Shown in pieces: positions 44,809-53,229 of a stretch of 64,000 nt of DNA. The notes below the pieces were generated by a model. That model was not told the DNA's origin. It was given only the letters and a program-made list of their open reading frames with translations, and made no database searches. Position 1 is the first letter of the stretch. Each line of letters begins with the position of its first letter. Source of the DNA: Acidobacteriota bacterium (GTDB taxonomy: Bacteria; Acidobacteriota; Terriglobia; Acidiferrales; UBA7541). A program made the translations under genes and the position numbers. The stretch covers positions 1-64,000 of the forward strand of contig JABCZK010000001.1 in assembly GCA_013289695.1 (NCBI GenBank), given 5' to 3'.

Positions 44809-45660
44809 TCACTGTTTTCTGCGTACCCATCCCCACAAGACAGCTCCCACGATAACTGAAGCCGCCGCGGCAGTTTGCGCGTTGGACATTCCCAGGAACG
44901 AGCGGGGATTGATGCGGATGAACTCGACGAGAAATCGAGCAGCGCCACTTAGGACCAGATAGGCCGCAAAAACCTCGCCGGGCTGTCTGCTGGAAGCGAC
45001 GAATGCGTTCGTGCCATTGTCCATGTTTTGCGAGACGCGTTCTTTAGCGCGGGCGCTGCCTTCACCGGGCGCGCCCATGTGCCAGAGCCACCATGCTATG
45101 GCGCACGCTACGATGAACTCATAGATGGGAGTGGGGTGAACGCGCTCGACGGTGGGGACCAGCCCGTTCGGAAAGCTCATGCCCCAGGGTAGGGAAGTTG
45201 GAATGCCGTAATCACCGTCGCCGGAAAGGAGGCAGCCGATGCGGCCAATCCCGTATCCGAGGGCGGCGGCAGAAGAGCCTGCGTCGAAAATTGAGAGGAG
45301 AGAGACGGGACGACCGGCGGCTGCATTATGCCTGATGATGCGCCAGGCGACAAACGCGAAGGCGGCGAACCCCGCGAGCAGACCGCCGAACCATGCAAAT
45401 CCATAAGGGCTGAAGAGCAAATGCACCGGGTCGGCGAAGAAGTCCGCGGGAGATTCCAGCAAATGGTACAACTTCGCGCCGACAAACCCGGCCAGGCAAG
45501 GAAAGGAAATCAGGGCTTCGGCCTCGCCCGAATGTTTAGCTGCGATACTGCGACGAGCCAAGTCGGCGCGCAGCACAAAATACGCGGTGAGCATCGCGCA
45601 AGCGACCATCAGGCCGAAGGTAGGTATAGCGAAAGGACCGATGTGAAGGAACGGGATCAT
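44809..45660 (-). CDS. lgt: Prolipoprotein diacylglyceryl transferase
   Basis: This inner-membrane enzyme attaches diacylglycerol from phosphatidylglycerol to the lipobox Cys of prolipoproteins. The protein has 283 residues from ATG 45660 (frame opens at 45837), starting MIPFLHIGPFAIPTFGL. About seven membrane helices are present. The family core is visible as GYGIGRIGCLLSGDGDYG and VHPTPIYEFIVAC, and the C-terminal part RFLVEFIRINPRS includes catalytic-region Arg residues. The lipobox protein at 33880 would be one of its substrates. Confidence 0.9.
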   Translation of the reverse strand: MIPFLHIGPFAIPTFGLMVACAMLTAYFVLRADLARRSIAAKHSGEAEALISFPCLAGFVGAKLYHLLESPADFFADPVHLLFSPYGFAWFGGLLAGFAAFAFVAWRIIRHNAAAGRPVSLLSIFDAGSSAAALGYGIGRIGCLLSGDGDYGIPTSLPWGMSFPNGLVPTVERVHPTPIYEFIVACAIAWWLWHMGAPGEGSARAKERVSQNMDNGTNAFVASSRQPGEVFAAYLVLSGAARFLVEFIRINPRSFLGMSNAQTAAAASVIVGAVLWGWVRRKQ

Positions 45661-45871
45661 CGGAGACAGTATAACGTCAATGTGATGCGCGGTTAGGCGG
45701 CTGGCCGAGGGTGATTTGTAACATGATTGTAACTTGGGGAAACCCCAGCGAGCAGAAGGGCGTCCAATTGTGTAGAATGCACAGTAAAGTGGTGGACGGA
45801 GCGGTAGTAATCGAAGCAGCGGTAGACGTAGCAGCACCCTTCAGTCGCCCGCCCGGGTGGAGGGATACAAA

Positions 45872-47110
45872 ATGACCAAGACTTCTCAGCAGTTTCGAGT
45901 TCCGCAGGAAAGCAAGACGGCAATTATTCGTTCTCATGGTCCGACGATTTGCAGAGTTGCCGCGGCCGTGGTGTTTGCCTTTGGGTTAGCTCTGGCGCCT
46001 GTTCCCCTACTCGCTCAACATGGTGGCGGCGGTGGGGGCGGCGGTTCGCACGGAGGAGGCGGGGGCGGCGGGTCACATGGCAGTTTTGGCGGCGGTGGCG
46101 GGAGCGCGCCGTCGTCTGGTGGCGGCGGATCTCACGCGAATGGCGGCAGCGGCGCTGGTAGAAGCAATAGTGGTAGCAGCGGCGGACATTGGTGGAATCC
46201 GTTCCACAGCGGTTCCACGAATTCGGCAGCGCCTGCCAAAGGCGCGAATTCAGTGGCTGCAGGAAACATCAAGTCGGAGTCCAGCGCGAGCGCGGCTTCA
46301 GAACGATTTGCAGCGGGGAACAACACCTGGGAGGAGCCGCCAAGCGCATCGGCGCGGGCAGCGGCACGCGTAAATTACTACGCGCCTGCGAACGTGAATG
46401 CGTCGCGGCCGTTCGTGCCCCTTGCAACTACGACGCGCGCGCCGATTACTTCGGCGCATGGCGCGGCGGTGGTTGCTGCTGCGCAGCATCCATTTCAGCC
46501 ACGACGTCCGGGTGGTCCCTTCTTTCCCTTCTTCCCGAATTTCGGTTACAACCCTTTTTTCGGGGGATTTGGTTTCGGGTTTGGCGGCTTCGGGCCGTGT
46601 GATCCTTTCTGGGGATGCTACGGGTACGGATTTGGCTACGGCTTCGGCGGAGGCCTCGGGTATTTCGGCGGAGTTGGGTCCTACGGCGGCTATTCGAGCG
46701 GTTACGGACCGGGCTGGACGGACGCGTCATCGGAAGGGTCGGCAAACGTGACGTCTCCCGATAACGTCAATTCGTATTTGTATGCGGTGCCCGGCACGGG
46801 CAGCGCGCAAGCACCGGATTCCTCGGACGCGATGCAGGCGACGCCTGCTGATTTGGCTCCGCAACAGCCGTATGTTTTGCTGTATCTCAAGGACGGCTCA
46901 AGTTTCGCAGTGAGCGATTACTGGATGACGGGCGGGAAGCTTCACTACCTCACGTCATACGGTGGTGAGAATGCGGTTGATGAAGGCCAGATCGACCTGC
47001 AACGCACTGTAAATGAGAATGCTGCGCGAGGCGTGGACTTTAGTTTGCGTCCAGAGCGGGAACGGACTGGCGACGCGGCTACACAGAATCCTGAACCGCA
47101 GAAACCGTGA
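45872..47110 (+). CDS. Exported Gly/Phe/Tyr-rich hypothetical protein
   Basis: The 412 residues start at ATG 45872, 8 nt after GGTGGAGGGA. A long signal peptide region (about 25-50, ending Leu-Ala-Gln) is followed by a Gly/His/Ser-rich stretch (about 50-110) and a Ser/Ala-rich part (about 110-165). A Phe/Gly/Tyr-rich segment (about 220-295) repeats Gly-Phe-Gly-Phe-Gly and Gly-Tyr-Gly units. The C-terminal domain (about 320-412) is ordered: LLYLKDGSSFAVSDYWMTGG, then HYLTSYGG. The C-terminal unit resembles a small beta fold often found in Acidobacteria after low-complexity linkers. It may form or bind surface material. Confidence 0.75.
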   Translation: MTKTSQQFRVPQESKTAIIRSHGPTICRVAAAVVFAFGLALAPVPLLAQHGGGGGGGGSHGGGGGGGSHGSFGGGGGSAPSSGGGGSHANGGSGAGRSNSGSSGGHWWNPFHSGSTNSAAPAKGANSVAAGNIKSESSASAASERFAAGNNTWEEPPSASARAAARVNYYAPANVNASRPFVPLATTTRAPITSAHGAAVVAAAQHPFQPRRPGGPFFPFFPNFGYNPFFGGFGFGFGGFGPCDPFWGCYGYGFGYGFGGGLGYFGGVGSYGGYSSGYGPGWTDASSEGSANVTSPDNVNSYLYAVPGTGSAQAPDSSDAMQATPADLAPQQPYVLLYLKDGSSFAVSDYWMTGGKLHYLTSYGGENAVDEGQIDLQRTVNENAARGVDFSLRPERERTGDAATQNPEPQKP

Positions 47111-47555
47111 CGAGAGGAGACGCAGCCGTTAGGGTATTCGGGTGGGCAACTTGCTTTCGAGAGCCTGGTTCCTGTTCGCGCTTTTTGGTTCGCCGCAACT
47201 CCAACAGAGTGTGCATGGCTTGGATTATTTTCATGTATACACACAACGACTTGACAAAGTTATGAAGTGAGCGTCTAAACCCAGTCGTTAACCTCGAAAA
47301 GTGTAGAGCGCAGCGAGCGGTTCGCCTGCGCTTTTTAGTCCCAGGCGATTCGTAACCCGCCCGTCTCTCCATGACTTACGCACAGGTAGTGGTGTGCCTG
47401 GTGATAGGCGGCCGCGGTCATGGGTGCGCGTATGCTAACGCTGACTAAATGCCGAAGATAGATTAATTCCCATTCGTGACGGTTTATAATTCGTACCGCG
47501 CCGCATGCGCGGCTAGGACAGCCAGAAACGCAGGTCCTTCAGGAGACGCCCGACG
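47111..47555. other. Region without a clear gene
   Basis: A promoter-like TTGACA at 47251-47256 with a weak TCTAAA at 47274-47279 is the only regulatory-looking element. Small open frames here lack protein-like composition. Confidence 0.35.
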
Positions 47556-47923
47556 ATGCCGCACGATAACGCGCAGGTCCCTCCGTACTCGATCTTTCCT
47601 GGCGATGTTGCTCTTGCATTCAACAATGAAGCTCCGGGGGCAGGCGAGCCAGCAGTTTGCGTTGCCCAGCTATGCCAGTTTTTTGGGAGAATGGCCGCAC
47701 AATTCGCTGGCAGATCAGTTTCGCTAGGGCTCTGACTTCGGTGAACATCCAGTTGCAAACCGCAATCAACGACGCGGACCAACAGTACGCGCGACCTACG
47801 GGCGCCGCAAATATGAGCTCCACGCCGACGACGGGAGACACTCTAGTCGCTACCGGTGTGCGCGCGAATTTTGTGCGGGCGAAGGTCATGCGATCGAGCG
47901 TTACGGTGCAAATTCTCGTCTAG
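47556..47923 (+). pseudogene. Phage-like structural protein remnant, frameshifted
   Basis: The first frame (ATG 47556, with AGGAGA upstream) reads 59 residues, SIFPGDVALAFNNEAPGAGE and onwards, and stops at 47735. An overlapping frame from about 47690 reads ISFARALTSVNIQLQTAIND, then DADQQYARP and ATGVRANFVRAKVMRSSVTV, ending at 47923. Together they look like one beta-rich protein of the type found among phage structural genes, with a frame change near 47690. The assignment rests on sequence style and on the neighbouring phage-like pieces, so it is tentative. Confidence 0.4.
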
Positions 47924-48068
47924 GATTGCGGGGCGGAGTGCTGCAATCGGCGTCGGGCGAGAATTTTCCGCGCGGGGCTTCCGGACAGTACACCCGCGAT
48001 GATAACGTGAGAGATATGCGCGCCTGGCTACCGTGCGGTAATTTCGCCGCCGCCAAGGGGAAGTATCG

Positions 48069-48623
48069 TTGAGGGATCGTCGGGAGTACCGAATCATTCT
48101 CGCGGTCGTGTTGCTTTTGGCGGCACGAGGGACTTCCGTTGGCGCAGCAGTTGCCAGCGCCGGAGTGAATCGCGGTGCGGCGGCAGGCGGCGTAGTCTGG
48201 CAGCAGCAAGCAACGGCGGGGCAATCGAGCGCCGCGCCACAATCGTCCGGCACGCAACAGGGGCCGAATCCGGCGCCGAGCGGATCGGCGATGCACAGCA
48301 TCACCGTCCAGTTCGATTATGACTTCACGAAGACCCCGGCGTGCTCGACGAAAGTAACGACCGCGTGCGCGAAGACATTTGATGTTTACGACATTTCCGG
48401 CGACAAACCGTATTTCCTGTTTTCCATTCCCGTGCCGCAGAATGCGCAAGGCGTGATGAAGGGGATTACGGCTACCAGTCCGCGGATGTTGTTCGCGATC
48501 GGAAGGCATCGCATTGGGGTTTCAGCGCAGATGCCCAATGGCGAGAAATCGCCGCCGCGCGATTGCAAGGTAATCATCGAAATTAAGGCGGATAATCCGC
48601 CGAACCCACCCGCCTCTCACTGA
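48069..48623 (+). CDS. Exported hypothetical protein
   Basis: The 184-residue product starts at TTG 48069, after AAGGGGAAG. A signal peptide (about 1-28) is followed by a Gln/Ser/Ala-rich stretch and a C-terminal beta domain: ITVQFDYDFTKTPACSTKVT, then FDVYDISGDKPYFLFSIPVP and SPPRDCKVIIEIK. Three Cys are present. It resembles an immunoglobulin-like fold; no family was recognised. Confidence 0.6.
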   Translation: MRDRREYRIILAVVLLLAARGTSVGAAVASAGVNRGAAAGGVVWQQQATAGQSSAAPQSSGTQQGPNPAPSGSAMHSITVQFDYDFTKTPACSTKVTTACAKTFDVYDISGDKPYFLFSIPVPQNAQGVMKGITATSPRMLFAIGRHRIGVSAQMPNGEKSPPRDCKVIIEIKADNPPNPPASH

Positions 48624-49102
48624 GAATCGCGCGCTGTTGAATTCGATTTTGCGCATTGCGGGTGTGCCTCCGATTGTGGTGCTTGCGGATGAAGGTGTCG
48701 CTCCGGTGACGGTTGCGTTCGTCGCGCGCGTTCACCGGGAGGCGGTTCAGCCTGACCAAGGCGGGCACGGATTCGTGCAGAGCGCAGCAAGCGGAAACTC
48801 CATCGGGTCCGGTGAGGCGCAACGAGCGCGGTTCGCGTCGTGGCGATCGCCGCGAGCAGGGCAGGTGCCGACGGCGGGGAATGCGTCACGGCCGGAGACA
48901 GACGTGCTCGCCGACCATCATGATTTGGTCAACTTCTTGCATGATGAGTTTGCGAAATCTTGCAGATGCGGTTAGGGAGGACCAGTGCGCGGCACCGCCG
49001 CGATTTTATTGGGGTCCGATCAGTGGATCTAATGCGAAGATTCGCGCGGGCGCGCGGGCTGGTCTAGAATAATGGTCAGCAGCTAGCGGTTGTGAAGCGA
49101 GG
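48624..49102. other. Region without a convincing gene
   Basis: Open frames on both strands (for example 48637-48975 plus) have no ribosome site or domain. Base composition is similar to the neighbours. It may hold remnants too degraded to recognise. Confidence 0.35.
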
Positions 49103-50116
49103 ATGGGATTGACGATTTGGGATACGCCGAGCGGGCGGGATCGCCGCTGGTTAAGACGCAAGAGCGGGTATACGCCGGCGCCAATGTACGCGCGCGTGGC
49201 GGTGGTGTCGCTGGCGATGGCGCTGATGGCGACACTAGCATGGCAAGGCGCGCAGCGATTGTTGGATCCGGCGCGGATGGCGGGCAACGACGCGCCTCAT
49301 TTCTTGGCAAGGCCGCCGAGCGACAGGCCGGGGGTGGCGGCGTGGCAAACGGCTTTGTTGAACGCTTTGGAACAGGCGGTCGCGCAGGGAGTAGGCGGCA
49401 ACATCACAGCGGCCGAAATGCAGGCGGATCGCGTGGCGACGATACTGATGACCGCGCGAATGCGGGCGGAAACGGCCGCGCCTGAATTTTTTGAGCACAC
49501 GGTTCGCGAGCTGGATCGTGTCCTGCAGACGCATCCTGACAACGCGCGATTGGTCGAGCATGTAACGCTGGCACGGATTGAACTGGCGCAATTGCGCTCC
49601 GCGCAACCGGTTATGCCTGAAGCAGGTGGCGGGGGTGAGGGTGCAGCGCCAAAGACTGAAAATGCCGCTCAGATGGGGACGCAGAATTCCGGGCCTGATG
49701 TAGGACCGGGAGTCCAGGCGGCCCACGCCGTGAATATTCCAGGGCACGTGATTTTGGCGGCGCCGCGGGCGCTGGGCGCCAACGAATTGCTGGATCCCAC
49801 AGCGTTGCGCGGCAACTACATCGATGCGACGCTGATGCCGGATGCTTCGGAAATCCTGCTGCCGCCCTCGACGCGGGTGATGGCGGATGGCGTGCGCGTA
49901 GATGGATTGACGATCGCGGGGGCTGCGCAAACGCTGGATGGCATTCGTTGGAAGAACGTGACGTTTATTGGTTCGCGGCTGCGCTACGAAGGTGGCGAGG
50001 TTTCGCTGCAAAATGTGCGCTTCACGAATTGCACTTTTGGATTTTCGGCCGACGAGCGTGGAGCACGACTGGCTGACGCGATCGCGTTGGGCCAGCGATC
50101 GTTCGTACTGCAATAG
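49103..50116 (+). CDS. Membrane-anchored hypothetical protein
   Basis: The protein has 337 residues. A single TM segment lies at about 30-48, preceded by an Arg-rich cytoplasmic tail. A helical region (about 75-175) follows, then a linker rich in Gly/Ala/Pro, then a beta-rich C-terminus with DGIRWKNVTFIGSRLRY and SLQNVRFTNCTFGF. The latter has the look of right-handed beta-helix or pentapeptide-like rungs. No family was recognised. Confidence 0.6.
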   Translation: MGLTIWDTPSGRDRRWLRRKSGYTPAPMYARVAVVSLAMALMATLAWQGAQRLLDPARMAGNDAPHFLARPPSDRPGVAAWQTALLNALEQAVAQGVGGNITAAEMQADRVATILMTARMRAETAAPEFFEHTVRELDRVLQTHPDNARLVEHVTLARIELAQLRSAQPVMPEAGGGGEGAAPKTENAAQMGTQNSGPDVGPGVQAAHAVNIPGHVILAAPRALGANELLDPTALRGNYIDATLMPDASEILLPPSTRVMADGVRVDGLTIAGAAQTLDGIRWKNVTFIGSRLRYEGGEVSLQNVRFTNCTFGFSADERGARLADAIALGQRSFVLQ

Positions 50117-50299
50117 CTGACGGCCGCTGTTTCGCGCGTGACGATGTAATTTCTGTAGTCGACCCGTTTTTCTCCGCCCGATTCAATGCCGTGAACGCGT
50201 TTTCGGTTGGTGTGTGCGTAGTTGTGCGTGTGTCGTCGCGGATGCCGTCCGTGGCCGGCTAAAGACCACCATCATCAGCAGCGCAAGCGAGGACAGTGC

Positions 50300-50461
50300 A
50301 TGCCCACGCAGAAATCATCTTCACAAGCCGATCCGGCGATTGTGCTGGTGGAAGGACCGGTGTTGAGCAAAGGAAACGCGACGTCCGACTGGGAAGGCAA
50401 GCGGGGGTCGCGGGCGGCGGCACAGACCAATCCCTACGGTCCGAACAACTGGTACTTCTAG
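50300..50461 (+). CDS. Small hypothetical protein
   Basis: The 53-residue frame starts at ATG 50300 with GAGGACA upstream. It ends with QTNPYGPNNWYF, an aromatic tail, and is otherwise polar. It is listed as a plausible small gene of unknown function. Its position just before the accessory cluster makes a mobile origin possible. Confidence 0.4.
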   Translation: MPTQKSSSQADPAIVLVEGPVLSKGNATSDWEGKRGSRAAAQTNPYGPNNWYF

Positions 50462-50524
50462 TTCATGCTGCGGTTTCGCTCGAAATTAACTCTCGGTAAT
50501 GCTAGGGGCGGATGTAGCGAACGC

Positions 50525-51397
50525 TCATATCGCGCGTTCGATTGAGCCGCTGGAGTAACGCGAGGCGCCGTAGGCGCTTCTGGCGCTTGGCGGTGGAGCG
50601 ACCAAGCGGACGACATGCAGTAGCCGCTCTGGTTTGAAGGGTTTTGCCATACAGACGACTGCGCCGAGCTGGTGGCTGGCGGAGTAGTCGGTGGGGCGCG
50701 CCGATTTCGTTAACAGGATTACAGGCACCCGCTGCAGCCGTTCGTTGCGCTTGATAATCAGGCAGAGGTCGTGGCCGCTCATGTCTGTCGCCTCCACTTC
50801 AGCGAGAAACACGGCCGGGACGGTGTTGCGTAGGATGTCCAGAGCTTGCTGTGCCGTGGGGACGATGATGACGGTGTAGCCGTCATTTGAAAGAACACTG
50901 CGCATGATTTCGGCGGTCTTCGGGTCGGATTCGACTGCGAGCACGACCGACTGCTGTTTGGTTTGCGTAGACGTGGGCGGCGCGGTGACACCGGCAACTG
51001 AGGGATCGCGCCCGGCGGCGTCCTTTGCATCGGAATCGGACTTCGCATTGATGAATTGCAATGCGACCGCGTAGCGGCCGTCTTGTTCGGCGACGCGCAC
51101 CACTTCGGCGGCTTGCGAGGAATTGAGCGCGGCGGCTGCTGTGGAATACGGGAATGTAACGTCGAGTCGCTGGCCCTTCCAGTATCCTGCGCGCGCAGCG
51201 GTGACCAGAAGTCCGTCACGCGACACGTCCACACTCTTGCAGATCTCTTCGAAGGGTTCGGGCGTATTCACTCCGCGCATGTGAACTTGCGCGGTGATTT
51301 TCGCGCGCTTGCGGCGCCGGCGTTCAATGCCCACCGGTGAGTTAGACGATCCAAAGTTTGTGCTAGCTAGTGCGGAGGCGATCGGCGGCGCGCTCAT
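50525..51397 (-). CDS. PilZ domain plus non-canonical receiver protein (paralog)
   Basis: The product has 290 residues. PilZ lies at about 22-118, with RRRKR (27-31) and DVSRDG (57-62), the c-di-GMP motifs. The receiver lies at about 150-268: VESDP (Glu156/Asp158), Thr230 in VILLT and Lys252 in MAKPFKP. The phosphoacceptor position is Glu200 (VFLAEVEATDMSG). GAVVCMAKPFKPERLLHVVR matches GAIVCMAKPYKQERLGHIVR of the paralog at 25666-27258. This one lacks the long N-terminal extension of the other. Both should respond to c-di-GMP and be insensitive to phosphotransfer. Confidence 0.87.
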   Translation of the reverse strand: MSAPPIASALASTNFGSSNSPVGIERRRRKRAKITAQVHMRGVNTPEPFEEICKSVDVSRDGLLVTAARAGYWKGQRLDVTFPYSTAAAALNSSQAAEVVRVAEQDGRYAVALQFINAKSDSDAKDAAGRDPSVAGVTAPPTSTQTKQQSVVLAVESDPKTAEIMRSVLSNDGYTVIIVPTAQQALDILRNTVPAVFLAEVEATDMSGHDLCLIIKRNERLQRVPVILLTKSARPTDYSASHQLGAVVCMAKPFKPERLLHVVRLVAPPPSARSAYGASRYSSGSIERAI

Positions 51398-51650
51398 CGG
51401 TGTTACCTCAGTTATTTGCAGGGCCTGCCGCGTCCTCCTGGACTAACGTACAGCTCCCCCTGCTGCTTCTAGATGTACAAGAGAGATGCCGAAGCGGGAA
51501 TAGTACTGTAGTTTCATTGTGGAAAACTCCAAGGAGAACAGGCGTCCCGATCGCGTAAGTGGCTTAGGTACAGCAGAATAGCGTGGGGTGATTGTGGATA
51601 GGCCAGGTGCATATCGGCACACGATTGGAAACTAGGGCGGCGAACAGGGT

Positions 51651-51899
51651 ATGGGCGCAAACACGATTACTCCGCCGCCGGTTTTGAATCGCAATTCCAG
51701 CGACGACGAAATACTTGGACTGCTGCCGCAGGCGCCGCGCAGAACTGCTCGTCGTGAGGCGAATGGCGAACGGCGCGATCCGAGCGCGCAGGATTCGGCG
51801 GCGCGGACGAACGAACAATTGGCCATGGATTTTGGCCAGGAGGAAGTTCAGCGGGGCGCAGCCGAGCTTCCGCGGCGGACGCGGGAGCGTCGGGCGTGA
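51651..51899 (+). CDS. Phage-like small protein
   Basis: The 82 residues are polar and charged (SSDDEILGLLPQAPRRTARR, then NEQLAMDFGQEEVQRGAAEL). It overlaps the start of the next gene by four bases (51896), an arrangement typical of a phage operon. No family was recognised; the assignment depends on neighbours. Confidence 0.45.
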   Translation: MGANTITPPPVLNRNSSDDEILGLLPQAPRRTARREANGERRDPSAQDSAARTNEQLAMDFGQEEVQRGAAELPRRTRERRA

Positions 51900-52366
51900 G
51901 CGCCACGGGGCAACTCGAATCGGAACAGTTGCGCGCGGCGCTGGAAGCGAATCCCGAATTGCGCGATGCGTGGCAAGAAGCGAGTGCTTACCGCGAAACA
52001 TTTGCGACACCCGAAGCGGCGCGCGCGGCGACAGCGTTGGTCGGAGATAGGAACCGGATGGATGCGCTTTTTTTTGCGGCGTCGGGAAGACCACGCGGAA
52101 TTGGCGCGCGCGGTTCCGAAATTGGATCCTGAGGCGTTTGCATCGCTGGCGCGGTGGCCCTGGCATCCGGAACGGCCACCGTGACGTTTCCCACGGCTTA
52201 CAATTCCGCCCCGGTGTGCACGGCGAATAATACATCCGCCATCGCCACGGTGCGCGTGCAGACCACCGCGACCGCATTGACGCTATCGCAATCGAACTCG
52301 CGACTCAGGCTCCCAGTGCGCCGACTCGAGCGATCGCGCGAGCGAGTTTACGCGCGGCTCAATTAG
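51896..52366 (+). pseudogene. Phage scaffold-like gene, frameshifted and joined to a tail-like fragment
   Basis: From ATG 51896, the frame reads EQLRAALEANPELRDAWQEA, then AYRETFATPEAARAATALVG, like a phage scaffold/capsid-assembly protein. At a run of eight T (52068-52075) the frame is lost; in the next frame RREDHAELARAVPKLDPEAF continues the same protein. About 30 residues on, a third frame (52154-52366) reads ASGTATVTFPTAYNSAPVCT, resembling a phage tail-tip or lectin-like domain. Both a frameshift and an internal deletion are implied. Nothing functional is expected. Confidence 0.5.
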
Positions 52367-52758
52367 GCCTCAGGTTTCACGGCGATGGCCTGAATTTCGA
52401 AGTGCGCGCCAAAGAGTAGTGGGCCGGAGCCAATGAACGCGCGGGCCGGGAATGGCGCGCGCACGTATGTACGATAGACCGAGTTGAATCGCTCGTACAG
52501 CGAAAGCTCGGGGCAAAATATTGTCAGCGAAACCAGATCCTGCATAGTCAAGCCGCAGCGGGTGAGCGTGTCGCGTAGCGCTTCGAGCACGAAGCGTGCC
52601 TCGTGTTCGATATCATCCGGAAGTTTTCGCGTGGCAGGATCGAAGCCAATGTGTCCGGCGAGATAAACGGTGTTACCGGCGATCACTGCGTTGCTGAACG
52701 GCAGATCACCCATGCCACCGGGCGGCGAAATGTACTGGCGTTTGTCGTTTGCTGCCAT
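52363..52758 (-). CDS. RidA family protein
   Basis: The product has 131 residues from ATG 52758, after AAGGAGA. It contains LPFSNAVIAGNTVYLAGHIG, LEALRDTLTRCGLTMQDLVS, YERFNSVYRTY, FPARAFIGSGPLLFGAHFEI and AIAV. The signature Arg near residue 108 and Glu near 120 are in place, so deaminase activity on reactive enamine/imine intermediates is likely. It lies between two phage-like remnants and is on the opposite strand, so it is probably a host gene. Confidence 0.9.
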   Translation of the reverse strand: MAANDKRQYISPPGGMGDLPFSNAVIAGNTVYLAGHIGFDPATRKLPDDIEHEARFVLEALRDTLTRCGLTMQDLVSLTIFCPELSLYERFNSVYRTYVRAPFPARAFIGSGPLLFGAHFEIQAIAVKPEA

Positions 52759-52856
52759 TGGTTCTCCTTTTTTGCACGTCTGCTCAAGGTATTGCGAATC
52801 ATCCTAACGCAAATCACAGCGATCGGAACCAGCGTGTCAAAACACGGGAGGAACCA

Positions 52857-53163
52857 TGCCCGTTCTACCCACAACGGCGTATTCGCAAGCGGAAGACGCA
52901 CTGACGCTGGCGCGCGCGCTGGTGAATGACACCTCGGGCGCGGCGTTCACCCCGATACGCTGTTGATACCGCCACCGATGCGCCGGGATACGCGACAGCG
53001 GCCCTGGCGGCGCGGTCGCGCGGGGCGAGGGCGCTCGCCGTGGATCTGCTGGGCGCGGCGCAGCCGGCTATCGAGAATTTGATCAATCGTTATGTGCGTC
53101 CGGAGCAGACGACCGGCCGGCGACGAAAGCCCTATGGATACCGGCGGGGAATCGTATGCCTAT
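52857..53163 (+). pseudogene. Phage connector-like gene, frameshifted
   Basis: The frame from ATG 52857 (AGGAACC upstream) reads MPVLPTTAYSQAEDALTLAR and onwards with ALVNDTSGAAFTP, and then stops at 52966. The neighbouring frame gives TPDTLLIPP, where an intact protein would continue. A further piece (ARSRGARALAVDLLGAAQPA, then IENLINRYV) reads in another frame to 53163. An N-terminus of this type is familiar from phage head-tail connector-like proteins of acidobacterial phages. At least one frameshift near 52955 is needed. Confidence 0.45.
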
Positions 53164-53229
53164 AGAATCGTCCGGATCGTCACCAGGGATTACGCGCGTC
53201 ACGCTAGCGTGACGTAAAGACACCGAAGC

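Noticed and set aside
47079-47372. 97-codon minus frame
   Set aside because: It overlaps the 3' end of the Gly-rich gene, lacks a ribosome site, and its sequence matches no known family.
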